Source of the DNA: Alistipes sp.
GTDB taxonomy: Bacteria; Bacteroidota; Bacteroidia; Bacteroidales; Rikenellaceae
DNA: 64,000 nt
Direction: 5' to 3'
Assembly: GCA_020026375.1 (NCBI GenBank)
Contig: JAHHQN010000004.1
Span: 72,917-136,916 of the forward strand
In this document: one piece after another, positions 34,704-44,178 of the stretch
How positions within the stretch are numbered: position 1 is the stretch's first letter
Layout: each line of letters opens with the position of its first letter
The notes under the pieces: model-generated
What the model was told of the DNA's origin: nothing
Database searches by the model: none
Seen by the model: only the letters and a program-made list of their open reading frames with translations
Position numbers and translations under genes: made by a program

Positions 34704-37700
34704 CACGATTTTTCCTTTCGATATACGATTATTTCAGCACACGCAGAGGCCTCCTTTTTTCGCTGACCATGCTGGTGGTGGTACTGCTGACCCTTCTGGC
34801 TACAAGAGTCAGATTTGACGAACACATCACCGACATATTCCCCACGACGGAAGCCGGAGAGAACATGTCGATGGTCTTCGAGAATCTGAAATCGAAGGAC
34901 CGTATGCTGGTACTCTTTTCGGCAAATGACGAGGCGACCTCGCAGGAGGAGCTAATCGATGCGTGCGACGACTTTGCGCGTCGTCTGGCCGAATCTCCCG
35001 TGCGCAAGGACATACGCCAGCTGACCACCACGGTGGGCAGCAATGAGATATCGCGCACCACGGAATTTATCTATGATCACCTTCCCGTATTTCTGACCGG
35101 GGAGGACTATGCCCGCATCGACTCGCTGCTCGACGATGCTGCCCTCCATGAGGTCATGCAGCGCAACTACCGGCGCATGCTTTCGCCCGTGGGTATCGGC
35201 CTGAGCGGTTTCATCGCACGTGACCCTCTGGGTATCGCAGGAGAAACGCTGGGCGAGTTGCAGAATTTCAACCCTTCGCTATCGTATCGTCTGTGTGAGG
35301 ACCATATCTTCTCGGCCGACGGGTCGACCTGTATCCTCATTCTCGAATCGGTGCATGCCGGCAGCGATACACAAGGCAATGATGCTTTGTTGGCCCAGCT
35401 CGACACGCTGGTCGACAGCAGCAATACCGACCGAGTAGAGGTGTCGTATTTCGGCACACCGGCCATAGCGGTCTACAATGCCCAACAAATCAAGAGTGAC
35501 ATGTACATCACCATGTCGGTGGCCCTACTGCTGATAATGCTGGCCATTTCCCACACCTTCCGCAAGAGGTGGTCGGTACTGCTCATCACCCTGCCGGTCT
35601 GCTTCGGCGGACTCTTTGCGCTGGGTGTCATCGCGCTGACCACGGGACATATCTCGCTGATAGCCGTCGGGGCAGGAGCTGCGGTGTTGGGTATTGCCAT
35701 CAGTTACTCCACCCATGTGGTGTGTCATGCCAACCACACCACCGACCTGCGCACCATTGTCGAGGAGCTGGCCTACCCGATGGTGGTCGGCAGCTTTACC
35801 ACCATCGGTGCATTCGTGGGGCTGATGTTCACCTCCTCGCCGCTGCTCCGCGACTTTGGTCTCTTTGCGGCGCTGGCACTCGTCGGCACCACCCTCTTCT
35901 CGCTGGTTTGTCTTCCGCATCTGCTGGGCGGCGACGAGGAGGAGAAGACGGGACGTCTGCTCGACTACATCGAGCGGTTCAACACCTATCCTTTCGAGCG
36001 CAACAAGTGGCTGGTGACGGCTATCCTCGTTCTGTTTGCCTGGGGAGCGTTCACCTGCCACCGTGTGGGATTCGACAACGACATGTCGCACTTGAGCTAC
36101 ATACCGCCCCGCATGGCACAAACGGAGTCGCGTCTGGAAAGACTCTTTGCCATCAACGCCCACTCGGTGACCGTGTTGTCGGCGGCGGAAAACCCCGAAA
36201 AATCGATAGAGACATATACTCGTTTGTGCGACACGCTGCGCAGCGAATTGTCGCGAGGTGAGATCGGAGGAATGGTCTCGGCCGAACGCTTTATTGTGGC
36301 ACCCTCGGAGCAGGAAGCCAAGATACGCCGCTGGGAGCAGTTCTGGAAGGAGGACAACCGCCGCGAGCGGTTGCTGAAAAGCGTGGCGGAGACAGGTGCT
36401 CGGGTCGGCTTCTCGGCCAAGGCCTTCTATGAGTTCGAACAGTTGCTCTACACCTCGTTTACTCCCATCGACTACACCGAGGGCAAGATACCTGCCACAC
36501 CGCTGCTCGAAGCATGGATCAGCAGCAATGATCGTGCGACGCTGGTGCTGGCGCAAATCGACATCGATGAACGGAACAAGGAGCGTGTCTATGCGCGTCT
36601 CGACAGTATCCCCGGAGTCATTACGGTCGACCGGGGTTATTTTGCCAACAAGATGGCACAGACGGTCAACGACGATTTCAACTATGTGCTTTACATGTCG
36701 GGGTTGCTGGTCTTCTTTGCGTTGATGGCCTCGTATCGCCGCTGGGAGCTGACGCTGATGACCTTCCTGCCCATGTTCATCGCCTTCACCGTCATTCTGG
36801 GACTCATGTTTCTGTTCGGTCTGGAGTTCAACATCGTCAACATCATTCTCTCGACCTTTATTTTCGGAATAGGTGATGATTTCAGCATCTTCATCATGGA
36901 CGGTCTCCAGCGCGAATACAGCAGCGGCCGCAAGATGCTGGCCAACCACAAGACGGCCATCTTCTTCTCGGTACTGACCACCATTATCGGTATCGGTGCG
37001 CTGATGTTCGCCCACCACCCCGTGTTGAGATCCACCTCGCTGATATCCATCATCGGCATGGTGGCCGTCATATTGTCGTCCTACACCATTCTGCCGCTCG
37101 TATTCCGATGGACGGTTACCCGTCCCGTCGCCCACGGCAACATGCCCTACACGCTCGGTTCATGTTTGCGAACCTTGTATTCGTTCTTCATCTTCCTGCT
37201 GATGTGCATTGTGGCGCAGATAGTCGTTCCCACACTGGTCTTCTCGCCCTTGAGCGGCCGATGCCGTCGCCGCTGGCTGCACCATGTAACCTATTACTCG
37301 TGTCGCTGGCTGCTCCTGCTCATATCGCTCACCGAGAAGAAGGTGCTGGCGGGATTCGACCGTCGGGTGTTCGACACTCCGTCGATAATCATCGCCAACC
37401 ACCACTCGTTTGTCGATATCCTGCTGCTGTTGAGCCTCTCGCCCAAGGTGGTGATGGTCACCAACCGCTGGGTGTGGAAATCACCTGTCTTCGGCCGTAT
37501 TATCCGCTATCTGGGCTTCTGCTGCACCGATTTGGGATATGAGGACATGCAGAGCGTGGTGGAGCAGAATTTCAAGGAGGGATATTCGGTGATTATCTTC
37601 CCCGAAGGCACCCGCTCGAAAGACGGCCGCACGGTGGGACGTTTCCACAAGGGGGCTTTCTATCTTGCGGAGCAACTGCGTGCCGACATGCTGCCGATAC

Positions 37701-38308
37701 TGATTTACGGCACAGGCATGATTTGCCCGAAGCGTCAGCCGTTCAGTGTTCAGAAGGGATTTTACGGTGCAAAGCTGCTGCCGAAAATCGCCTTTGGCAA
37801 TGAGGATTTCGGCGAGGGCTATCGCGCACGGACAAAGGCCATATCACGCTATTTCAGAAGAGCGTATGAGGCGTGGTGTACGGAGCTGGATACGGTGAAA
37901 AATCCCTATTTCAGAGAGAGTGTACTCAAGAACTATATCTTCAAGATGAACGGTGCGGAGCAGAAGGCACGACGTCGCTTCCGTCGTGCGCATGACTTTG
38001 CAGAGCTGACTGACGGACTGCCGCGTGAGGGCGTGATAGTGGTCCTCGGGGCAGGACAGGGTGAGTTGGCGCTGCTCATCGCCCGGCTCTCACCCCGACG
38101 CAGGGTAATGGCTTACGGCTCGGACGCCGATGCACTGCGGATTGCCCGTCACGGCTGCGCCTATATTTCGGGTGTAGAGTTCTTCCTGACCGACTATCGG
38201 ATGGAAGAACTTCCTGAGGCCGATTGCTATATCTTCACGGAGGAACTTACGGAGGAGGTGCGCCGCCGTCTTGCCCCACTTTGTAAAGGAGAGATACGTT
38301 ATGAATAA
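34700..38308 (+). CDS. Three-domain fusion: MMPL/RND exporter, PlsC acyltransferase, Rossmann tail
   Basis: 1202 aa. Residues 1-810 are an MMPL/RND-type lipid exporter with two repeats: a membrane helix at about 18-35, a periplasmic loop, five helices (268-405), then a helix near 440, a second loop and helices from 664 to 802. Residues about 825-1075 are a PlsC-type acyltransferase with its own membrane helix, H901-x4-D906 and FPEGT (967-971). Residues about 1090-1202 have a SAM- or nucleotide-binding-like Rossmann start (GAGQGE, 1117-1122) but are too short for a complete methyltransferase. Separate exporter and acyltransferase genes are the usual arrangement, so the fusion links acylation with export. 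Overlaps both neighbours. Confidence 0.88.
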   Translation: MTRFFLSIYDYFSTRRGLLFSLTMLVVVLLTLLATRVRFDEHITDIFPTTEAGENMSMVFENLKSKDRMLVLFSANDEATSQEELIDACDDFARRLAESPVRKDIRQLTTTVGSNEISRTTEFIYDHLPVFLTGEDYARIDSLLDDAALHEVMQRNYRRMLSPVGIGLSGFIARDPLGIAGETLGELQNFNPSLSYRLCEDHIFSADGSTCILILESVHAGSDTQGNDALLAQLDTLVDSSNTDRVEVSYFGTPAIAVYNAQQIKSDMYITMSVALLLIMLAISHTFRKRWSVLLITLPVCFGGLFALGVIALTTGHISLIAVGAGAAVLGIAISYSTHVVCHANHTTDLRTIVEELAYPMVVGSFTTIGAFVGLMFTSSPLLRDFGLFAALALVGTTLFSLVCLPHLLGGDEEEKTGRLLDYIERFNTYPFERNKWLVTAILVLFAWGAFTCHRVGFDNDMSHLSYIPPRMAQTESRLERLFAINAHSVTVLSAAENPEKSIETYTRLCDTLRSELSRGEIGGMVSAERFIVAPSEQEAKIRRWEQFWKEDNRRERLLKSVAETGARVGFSAKAFYEFEQLLYTSFTPIDYTEGKIPATPLLEAWISSNDRATLVLAQIDIDERNKERVYARLDSIPGVITVDRGYFANKMAQTVNDDFNYVLYMSGLLVFFALMASYRRWELTLMTFLPMFIAFTVILGLMFLFGLEFNIVNIILSTFIFGIGDDFSIFIMDGLQREYSSGRKMLANHKTAIFFSVLTTIIGIGALMFAHHPVLRSTSLISIIGMVAVILSSYTILPLVFRWTVTRPVAHGNMPYTLGSCLRTLYSFFIFLLMCIVAQIVVPTLVFSPLSGRCRRRWLHHVTYYSCRWLLLLISLTEKKVLAGFDRRVFDTPSIIIANHHSFVDILLLLSLSPKVVMVTNRWVWKSPVFGRIIRYLGFCCTDLGYEDMQSVVEQNFKEGYSVIIFPEGTRSKDGRTVGRFHKGAFYLAEQLRADMLPILIYGTGMICPKRQPFSVQKGFYGAKLLPKIAFGNEDFGEGYRARTKAISRYFRRAYEAWCTELDTVKNPYFRESVLKNYIFKMNGAEQKARRRFRRAHDFAELTDGLPREGVIVVLGAGQGELALLIARLSPRRRVMAYGSDADALRIARHGCAYISGVEFFLTDYRMEELPEADCYIFTEELTEEVRRRLAPLCKGEIRYE

Positions 38309-39788
38309 ATCGGAGGTCATCATCATCGGCAGCGGACTCGGTGGTCTGTGTTGCGGAGTCATACTTTCCAAATCGGGAATGAAGGTCCGTGTGGTGGAGA
38401 AAGAACCCCACGCAGGCGGTTGTCTGCGCTCTTATCGGCGCGACGGTGTGACATTCGACACGGGAATACATTACATCGGCAGCATGAATGAGGGGGAGAT
38501 ACTCCGCCAGTTCATGCGATATGCCGGTGTGGAGGAGTCGCTGACATTGCAGCGGCTCGATACCGATGCCTACGACGTAGTGGGAATTGACGGCCGCGAG
38601 GTGGCCTTTGCGCAGGGCGACGAACGCTTTGTGGAGCGGCTTTGCGACAGTTTTCCCCACGAAAGGGACAGTATCAGACGCTATACTGCCGCGGTGCGTG
38701 AGGTGGGCGAAGTCATCGGTGTGGAACGTCTCAGACAGGGTGTCATCTCGTCCGGCAGTTTGCAGTACATGTCGCTGTCGGCCTCCGAGGTCATCGACTC
38801 CATTACGCGGGACGAACACCTGCGGCGCGTTCTGGCCGGCACTTCGTTTCTTGAGGACGGCATACGCAACTACACGCCCTTCTATCACCACGCCATGATA
38901 CAACACTCCTATATTCGGGGTGCGTACCGTATTGCGGACGGCAGCAGCCGATGGGCCGAAGCCCTGTGCCGCACCATCGTCGATAACGGAGGTGAAGTGC
39001 GGTGCGGCGATGCAGTGACGGAGGTGCTTCACGCCGATAATGCGGTGACGGGCGTACGGCTGGCCTCGGGAGAGACATGCTTTGCCGACACGGTCATTTC
39101 CGACATTCACCCTGCGGTGTTGTTGCCCATGATTGCTCCCGGAAGCAGAATCCGTGAGGTCTATGTCCGCCGCATCAACAATGCGCGGAACAGTATGGGG
39201 GTCTTCACCCTCAATCTGACCCTCGACGGCGCATTGTTCCCCTACCTGAACCGCAACTACTATCTCCATTCGTCGGGCAGTTCCGTATGGCGCAACCGCG
39301 AGGAGGAACGGCTCTCCGATGTGGTCGTGTGCGCCATGCAGGCAACCGTACACGACAGCGGACGGCGCGGCATGTCGCTGATGATGCCCATGTCGTATGC
39401 CGAGGTGGAGCAGTGGGCCGATTCGCACGTCGGACGGCGCGGAGAGGAGTATCTCGATTTCAAGCATCGGACGGCTGAAGGTCTGCTGCGTCGGGCGGAA
39501 TGCCGTTTTCCCGACCTGCGGCATGCCGTTCTTGCTTCGCATACTTCGTCGCCGCTGACCTACCGCGACTATACGGGCACACACTGCGGGTCGGCCTACG
39601 GCATGATGACCGATTGCCGCAATGTAATGACCACACTGTTGAGCCCTTCCACCAAACTCGACGGACTCTACCTCACGGGGCAGAACATCGCCGTGCATGG
39701 AGCCCTGGGAGTGGTGATGTCGGCATTGTCGACCTGTGGTGCGCTTCTGGGTGAAGCGTATGTGGCGCATCAAATTGGAGATATTTAA
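38301..39788 (+). CDS. FAD-dependent oxidoreductase, CrtI/phytoene desaturase-like
   Basis: 495 aa. The dinucleotide motif GSGLGG (10-15) follows the first strand, then VVEKEPHAGGCLRSYRRDG is the carotenoid desaturase/CrtISO signature; near the C-terminus GLYLTGQNI is the FAD-contact motif. It could desaturate, isomerise or hydroxylate the polyene or its ring. The ATG at 38301, preceded by GGAGAG, overlaps the previous gene by 8 nt. CrtI-like enzymes occur in flexirubin-type loci, so a polyene substrate is plausible. Confidence 0.88.
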   Translation: MNKSEVIIIGSGLGGLCCGVILSKSGMKVRVVEKEPHAGGCLRSYRRDGVTFDTGIHYIGSMNEGEILRQFMRYAGVEESLTLQRLDTDAYDVVGIDGREVAFAQGDERFVERLCDSFPHERDSIRRYTAAVREVGEVIGVERLRQGVISSGSLQYMSLSASEVIDSITRDEHLRRVLAGTSFLEDGIRNYTPFYHHAMIQHSYIRGAYRIADGSSRWAEALCRTIVDNGGEVRCGDAVTEVLHADNAVTGVRLASGETCFADTVISDIHPAVLLPMIAPGSRIREVYVRRINNARNSMGVFTLNLTLDGALFPYLNRNYYLHSSGSSVWRNREEERLSDVVVCAMQATVHDSGRRGMSLMMPMSYAEVEQWADSHVGRRGEEYLDFKHRTAEGLLRRAECRFPDLRHAVLASHTSSPLTYRDYTGTHCGSAYGMMTDCRNVMTTLLSPSTKLDGLYLTGQNIAVHGALGVVMSALSTCGALLGEAYVAHQIGDI

Positions 39789-39789
39789 G

Positions 39790-41418
39790 ATGAGAATTTT
39801 TTACAGAATAGCAGCATATATCCTCCTTCCCATAGCGGGTGTGGTGCTGGTGGCAGGAATCACGGGGGCGGTACTCTACCTCTCGGCCGACACCACCCCT
39901 CCGCAGCTGCGGCACGATGGGTCACAGGAGAAGGTAGTGCGACTCGGTCACAACTGTTCGGCCTTCGGCGAAAGCCGCATGCGCCGGAGCGACAACGGAT
40001 TCTGGGAGGTTCTGCTCTGCGGCGATGCAGAACAGCGGGGTACGGCCTTCGGAGCGCTGACCGATTCGCTGATGGCAGTGCAGGAAGCGGCCTTTGTCGG
40101 GCAGATTCGCGAGATGATACCCGATGACGGCTATCTGCGTTTCCTGCGCTATCTGACGGTGGCCTACAACCGCAATATCGCACACCATATCCCCGAGGAG
40201 TACCTTCGCGAGATTGCCGCCATGTCGGAGTTCTGCTCGCCGGAATACGACTTCATCGGTACCCCCTACATGCGTCAGCTCAACTACCACGCGGCGCACG
40301 ACATCGGACATGCCCTGCAGGAGTATATGCTGGTCGGCTGCTCGGCCTTCGGTGCGTGGGGCAGTGCTTCGCAGCAGGGGCTGATTGTGGGACGCAACTT
40401 CGACTTTCATGTCGGCGACGCGTTTGCACGAAACCGTGTGCTGACCTTCTGCCGTCCCGATACGGGTTACGGCTTTGTGTCGATAGGCTGGGCCGGAATG
40501 GTCGGAGTGTTGTCGGGAATGAACGAAAAGGGACTGACCGTCACGCTAAACGCCGCCAAGGGGGCTGTACCCTACTCGTCGGCCACGCCTGTATCGATTC
40601 TGGCGCGTGAAATCCTGCAACATGCGGCTTCCATCGACGAGGCTTATGACATCGCATCGGATTTCAGGCTCTTTGTCTCGGAATCATTCCTCATCGGTTC
40701 GGTGGTCGACGGACGTTGTGCCGTAATAGAGAAAACGCCCCAAAAACAGTCTCTCTACACCTCTTCCGGCCAGACCATCGCCCTGACCAACCATTTTCAA
40801 TCGAAGGAGTTGTATGACGAAGCCGACAATCTCCGCAACATCGCCCTCTCGGACAGCCGTCCCCGTCTGAACCGTCTGCGCGAAGTCGTGGCACAGGCAC
40901 GACCACTCTCCGTGGAGCGGGCTGTCGGAGTGCTGCGCGACCACAAGGCGGTCGGCGGTCGTGAACTGGGTTGGGGCAATCCTATGGCCATCAATCAGAA
41001 CATTGCCCACCATTCGGTGGTTTTCCTGCCCGAAGAGTTGAAGATGTGGGTGTCGACCGCCCACTGTGGCATGGGCGAATGGGTGTGCTACAATGTGGGG
41101 GATATTTTGCAGGGCCACTGCGACTTCACCCGCGAGTTGTATGACAATGCCCACCGCCTGCCTGCCGATTCGTCCTTCATGAATGACGGCCTCGACCGTT
41201 TGCGCGCTTATCGCCGTATTGTCCGCAAGCCGCGGAACGAGAATGTCGATTCGCTGGTCGAACTCAACCCCTGCAACTGGGAGGCTTATCGACAAGCAGC
41301 CGCCTTCTACCGCACAGAGGGGCAGCGACGACGTGCCGACTCATTGCTGCGTATGGCGTTACAACTGCCGATGCCTGAAGGGGAACGCATAAAATTGAAA
41401 CAAGCATTAACCAAATAA
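39790..41418 (+). CDS. C45-type NTN hydrolase / acyltransferase, membrane-anchored
   Basis: 542 aa with an N-terminal membrane helix (7-29), so the domain lies in the periplasm. The acyl-CoA:6-aminopenicillanate acyltransferase (C45) fold is shown by VGCSAFGAWG with C184 as likely nucleophile after self-cleavage, followed by GRNFDFH, and later IALTNHF. The C-terminal 60 residues look like one TPR-like helix pair. Family members form or break amide and ester bonds; here it could attach the polyene acid to an amine acceptor. It follows the flavoprotein by 1 nt. Confidence 0.85.
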   Translation: MRIFYRIAAYILLPIAGVVLVAGITGAVLYLSADTTPPQLRHDGSQEKVVRLGHNCSAFGESRMRRSDNGFWEVLLCGDAEQRGTAFGALTDSLMAVQEAAFVGQIREMIPDDGYLRFLRYLTVAYNRNIAHHIPEEYLREIAAMSEFCSPEYDFIGTPYMRQLNYHAAHDIGHALQEYMLVGCSAFGAWGSASQQGLIVGRNFDFHVGDAFARNRVLTFCRPDTGYGFVSIGWAGMVGVLSGMNEKGLTVTLNAAKGAVPYSSATPVSILAREILQHAASIDEAYDIASDFRLFVSESFLIGSVVDGRCAVIEKTPQKQSLYTSSGQTIALTNHFQSKELYDEADNLRNIALSDSRPRLNRLREVVAQARPLSVERAVGVLRDHKAVGGRELGWGNPMAINQNIAHHSVVFLPEELKMWVSTAHCGMGEWVCYNVGDILQGHCDFTRELYDNAHRLPADSSFMNDGLDRLRAYRRIVRKPRNENVDSLVELNPCNWEAYRQAAAFYRTEGQRRRADSLLRMALQLPMPEGERIKLKQALTK

Positions 41419-41420
41419 TC

Positions 41421-42722
41421 ATGCAAAAGAATTACAACATACAGTTTGCTTCGCCTGCCGAAATCAAGTCGTGGCAGGAGGAGCGGCTGGCCGAAGAGCT
41501 GGATTACCTGTCGAAAAATTCGCGCTTCTATCAGAAGATGTTTGCCAGAGAGGGAATCCGTCCCGGCGACATCACTCGTCTCGAGGATTTGCAACGTCTT
41601 CCCGTGACTACAAAGAAGGATTTGCAACTTCACAACGAGGAGTTTCTGTGTGTCGACCGCAGCCAGATTGTCGACTATGTCACCACGTCGGGTACACTGG
41701 GCGATCCGGTGACCTTCGCCCTTACGGAGAGCGATTTGCAGCGTCTGGCCTACAACGAATATCTCTCGTTCTCCACGGCCGGAATCACCAAAAACGACAT
41801 CATGCAGCTGATGACGACCCTCGACCGCCGCTTCATGGCCGGACTGGCCTACTTTATGGGTGCGCGCGAGTTGGGTTGCGGTTCGATTCGTGTGGGCAAC
41901 GGTATTCCCGAATTGCAGTGGGATACCATACAGCGTATCCACCCCACCTTCTGCATGGTGGTTCCTTCGTTCATCATCAAACTGATTGATTATGCGCAGA
42001 GCCACGGTATCGACCCCGATGCATCGTCGATTAAAAAGGCGGTGTGCATCGGAGAGTCACTCCGCAACACCGACTTCACCCCCAATACGCTGGGACGTCA
42101 GATTGCCGAAAAATGGCCTTCGCTGAAGCTCTATACTACCTATGCCTCCACCGAGATGCAGAGTTCGTTCACCGAGTGTGATTACGGCTGCGGCGGCCAC
42201 CTGCAACCCGAGTTGATTATCGTGGAGCTGCTCGACGAAAACAACCGTCCGGTTGACGACGGACAGCCCGGTGAGGTGACCATCACCACCATTGGAGTGA
42301 GAGGCATGCCACTGTTGAGGTTCAAGACCGGCGACCTGTGTTATGCCCATCACGAGCCGTGTGCCTGCGGACGCAATACCCTGCGTCTGAGTCCTGTTAT
42401 CGGCCGCAAGGGACAGATGATCAAGTACAAGGGCACTACCCTCTTTCCGCCGGCTCTGTTCGATATTCTGGACAATGTGCCTTATGTGGAAAACTACATT
42501 GTCGAGCTAAAAAACAACGAATGTGACAAGGACAAGGTCGTGGTGCGTGTGAGTCTGAAACAGGAGGTGGATTTCGATGTGGTCAAGGAGTTGAAGGACC
42601 GTTTCCGTGCCAAGATTCGTGTGGCTCCCGACATCGAGATTGACAGTGCGGAGCGTATCCGTCAGATGAATTTTCCGCAGATGAGCCGCAAGTGTGTGAA
42701 GTTCGTCGACATGAGGAAATGA
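41421..42722 (+). CDS. Phenylacetate-CoA ligase-like adenylate-forming enzyme
   Basis: 433 aa, PaaK family. Core motif TTSGTLGDP (88-96); YASTEMQ is the adenylate-binding strand; GDL then CACGR gives the Cys cluster with the earlier DYGCGG, a likely zinc site. It should activate p-coumarate from the ammonia-lyase, loading CoA or directly an ACP. That makes it the functional equivalent of ApeH, though from a different ligase subgroup. It closes the operon, 2 nt after the C45 gene and 18 nt before a strong terminator. Confidence 0.92.
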   Translation: MQKNYNIQFASPAEIKSWQEERLAEELDYLSKNSRFYQKMFAREGIRPGDITRLEDLQRLPVTTKKDLQLHNEEFLCVDRSQIVDYVTTSGTLGDPVTFALTESDLQRLAYNEYLSFSTAGITKNDIMQLMTTLDRRFMAGLAYFMGARELGCGSIRVGNGIPELQWDTIQRIHPTFCMVVPSFIIKLIDYAQSHGIDPDASSIKKAVCIGESLRNTDFTPNTLGRQIAEKWPSLKLYTTYASTEMQSSFTECDYGCGGHLQPELIIVELLDENNRPVDDGQPGEVTITTIGVRGMPLLRFKTGDLCYAHHEPCACGRNTLRLSPVIGRKGQMIKYKGTTLFPPALFDILDNVPYVENYIVELKNNECDKDKVVVRVSLKQEVDFDVVKELKDRFRAKIRVAPDIEIDSAERIRQMNFPQMSRKCVKFVDMRK

Positions 42723-42740
42723 CCGCTGTCGTGGAAACAA

Positions 42741-42780
42741 AAAAATCGTCAGATTCCGAAAAAAGGTTCTGACGATTTTT
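42741..42780. terminator. Bidirectional terminator closing the polyene operon
   Basis: AAAAATCGTCAGA (42741-42753) and TCTGACGATTTTT (42768-42780), a perfect 13-bp stem with a 14-nt loop, T-rich on both sides. It also lies just after the BASS transporter gene on the minus strand. Confidence 0.92.
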
Positions 42781-42802
42781 GTTTGCCACTATATGTGTAG
42801 GT

Positions 42803-43717
42803 CTATTTGCCGTGTCGTCGGTAGCGGTCAATCTGATAACTGTTGACGATATTCTGCCAGACGATATAGGCGGTCGGTGCAATGCAGGAGATGGGGTTGA
42901 GGAACGATTGTGCCATCCATACGGCCAGCACCGTATTCTTCTGTCCCAGACTCTGTCCGCCGGCCACGGCATCATTGTATTTGCGGCCGAGCATTCGACC
43001 CACCTTGAACTGCACAAGGCAGATTATCAGTGCCACGGCTGCCAGCCACAATTCTGTCGAATAGTCGGCATCGCGGAGTTCGATGATGAATTTGGTGGTG
43101 CGGCCGATGACCACCACCAGCGACAGCAGCCACAGGTAGAACGAAGCCTGATTGTGGTTGCCGACCCAGTGGGCGGCCCGCGGAACGACCAGACGCAGGA
43201 ACTGCGCCACGGCGAACGGAGCAATCAGCAGCGGAGCCACACGTGACAGAATCTCCTGAAAGGTGCAGTGGTCGCTTCCGGTCATCGTGATGACGACGGG
43301 TGCAATGAGTGCGATGCTCATGTTGCATATCAGGCTGTAAGTGGCAACGGTGGCGACATGGGCCCCCAGCATGCCCGATATGACGACGGCTGCCATGGCT
43401 ACGGGTGCCAGTATGCAAATCATGGCTCCCTGTGCCACGACATCGCTCAGCGGCCGCAGGACGAGCCATACCCCCACGCTGACTACCACCTGAAAGAGCA
43501 ACAGCCAGAAGTGGAGCATCGACGGACGCATCTGCCGGGGTTTCACCCTGCAGAAGGTGATGAAGAGCATCAGAAAGATGAGTGTGGGCGTGAGCATGTT
43601 GCCCGACAGGTTGTCGACCCAGTTGACGGGGCGGTAGAACAACGCTCCCACGACCATGGACATGGGCATGGCTATGGTTTTGGCATTGGCACGCAGTGTC
43701 TGAATCAGATCAGCCAT
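42803..43717 (-). CDS. Bile acid:Na+ symporter-like (BASS) transporter
   Basis: 304 aa, nine or ten membrane helices, very hydrophobic. The C-terminal GGQSLGQKNTVLAVWMAQ followed by FLNP is a BASS-family sodium-site helix. Substrate unknown: members carry bile acids, pyruvate, pantothenate or other organic anions, so bile-acid transport should not be assumed. It is the last gene after YqeY (4-nt gap). Confidence 0.88.
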   Translation of the reverse strand: MADLIQTLRANAKTIAMPMSMVVGALFYRPVNWVDNLSGNMLTPTLIFLMLFITFCRVKPRQMRPSMLHFWLLLFQVVVSVGVWLVLRPLSDVVAQGAMICILAPVAMAAVVISGMLGAHVATVATYSLICNMSIALIAPVVITMTGSDHCTFQEILSRVAPLLIAPFAVAQFLRLVVPRAAHWVGNHNQASFYLWLLSLVVVIGRTTKFIIELRDADYSTELWLAAVALIICLVQFKVGRMLGRKYNDAVAGGQSLGQKNTVLAVWMAQSFLNPISCIAPTAYIVWQNIVNSYQIDRYRRHGK

Positions 43718-43721
43718 ACGA

Positions 43722-44171
43722 TTATGCCAGCAATTCCTTCACCTTGTTCATGATCTCCTTGCCCTCGGCACGTCCTGCCAGTCGTTTGGTGGCCACACCC
43801 ATCACCTTGCCCATCTCTTTCATCGATGATGCGCCGGTCTCTGCGATGATGGCCTTGAGCGCCTCCTCCAACTCCTGTGCCGACATCTGTTGGGGCAGGA
43901 ACTCCTTGAATACGGCGACCTGTGCCAACTCCTCGCCGGCCAGGTCGGGACGGTTCTGCTCGGTGAAAATCTGTGCCGAATCGCTGCCCTGCTTGGCCAG
44001 CTTCGAGAGGATTTTCATCACTTCGTCATCGGTGAGTTCCGTGATGCCCGGACCTGCGGTCTTGGCTTCGATGATATACTTCTTCACATTGCGCAAGGCA
44101 CTCAGACGCACCTTGTCTCCGGCCTTCATGGCCGCCATGATTCCTGTGGAAATCTGCTGTTCTAATGACAT
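43722..44171 (-). CDS. YqeY-family protein (GatB/YqeY domain)
   Basis: 149 aa, helical. It resembles the tRNA-binding tail of the GatB amidotransferase subunit, with the family sequence LRNVKKYIIEAK near the N-terminus and MGKVMGVATKRLAGRAEG near the end. Stand-alone YqeY proteins have no settled function; a role near tRNA-dependent amidation is assumed from the domain. It sits 7 nt after the amidase gene. Confidence 0.93.
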   Translation of the reverse strand: MSLEQQISTGIMAAMKAGDKVRLSALRNVKKYIIEAKTAGPGITELTDDEVMKILSKLAKQGSDSAQIFTEQNRPDLAGEELAQVAVFKEFLPQQMSAQELEEALKAIIAETGASSMKEMGKVMGVATKRLAGRAEGKEIMNKVKELLA

Positions 44172-44178
44172 GGTTTTG

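Noticed and set aside
35525..37135. 536-codon open frame on the minus strand inside the exporter gene
   Set aside because: It is rich in His, Arg, Gln and Gly with no domain, and mirrors the codon bias of the real gene, which shows clear MMPL helices. Shadow frame.
20840..42722. Dialkylresorcinol/flexirubin ester cluster
   Set aside because: No DarA- or DarB-like gene (cyclising ketosynthase III type plus aromatase) is present between the two cluster ends, so only the polyene arm is supported.
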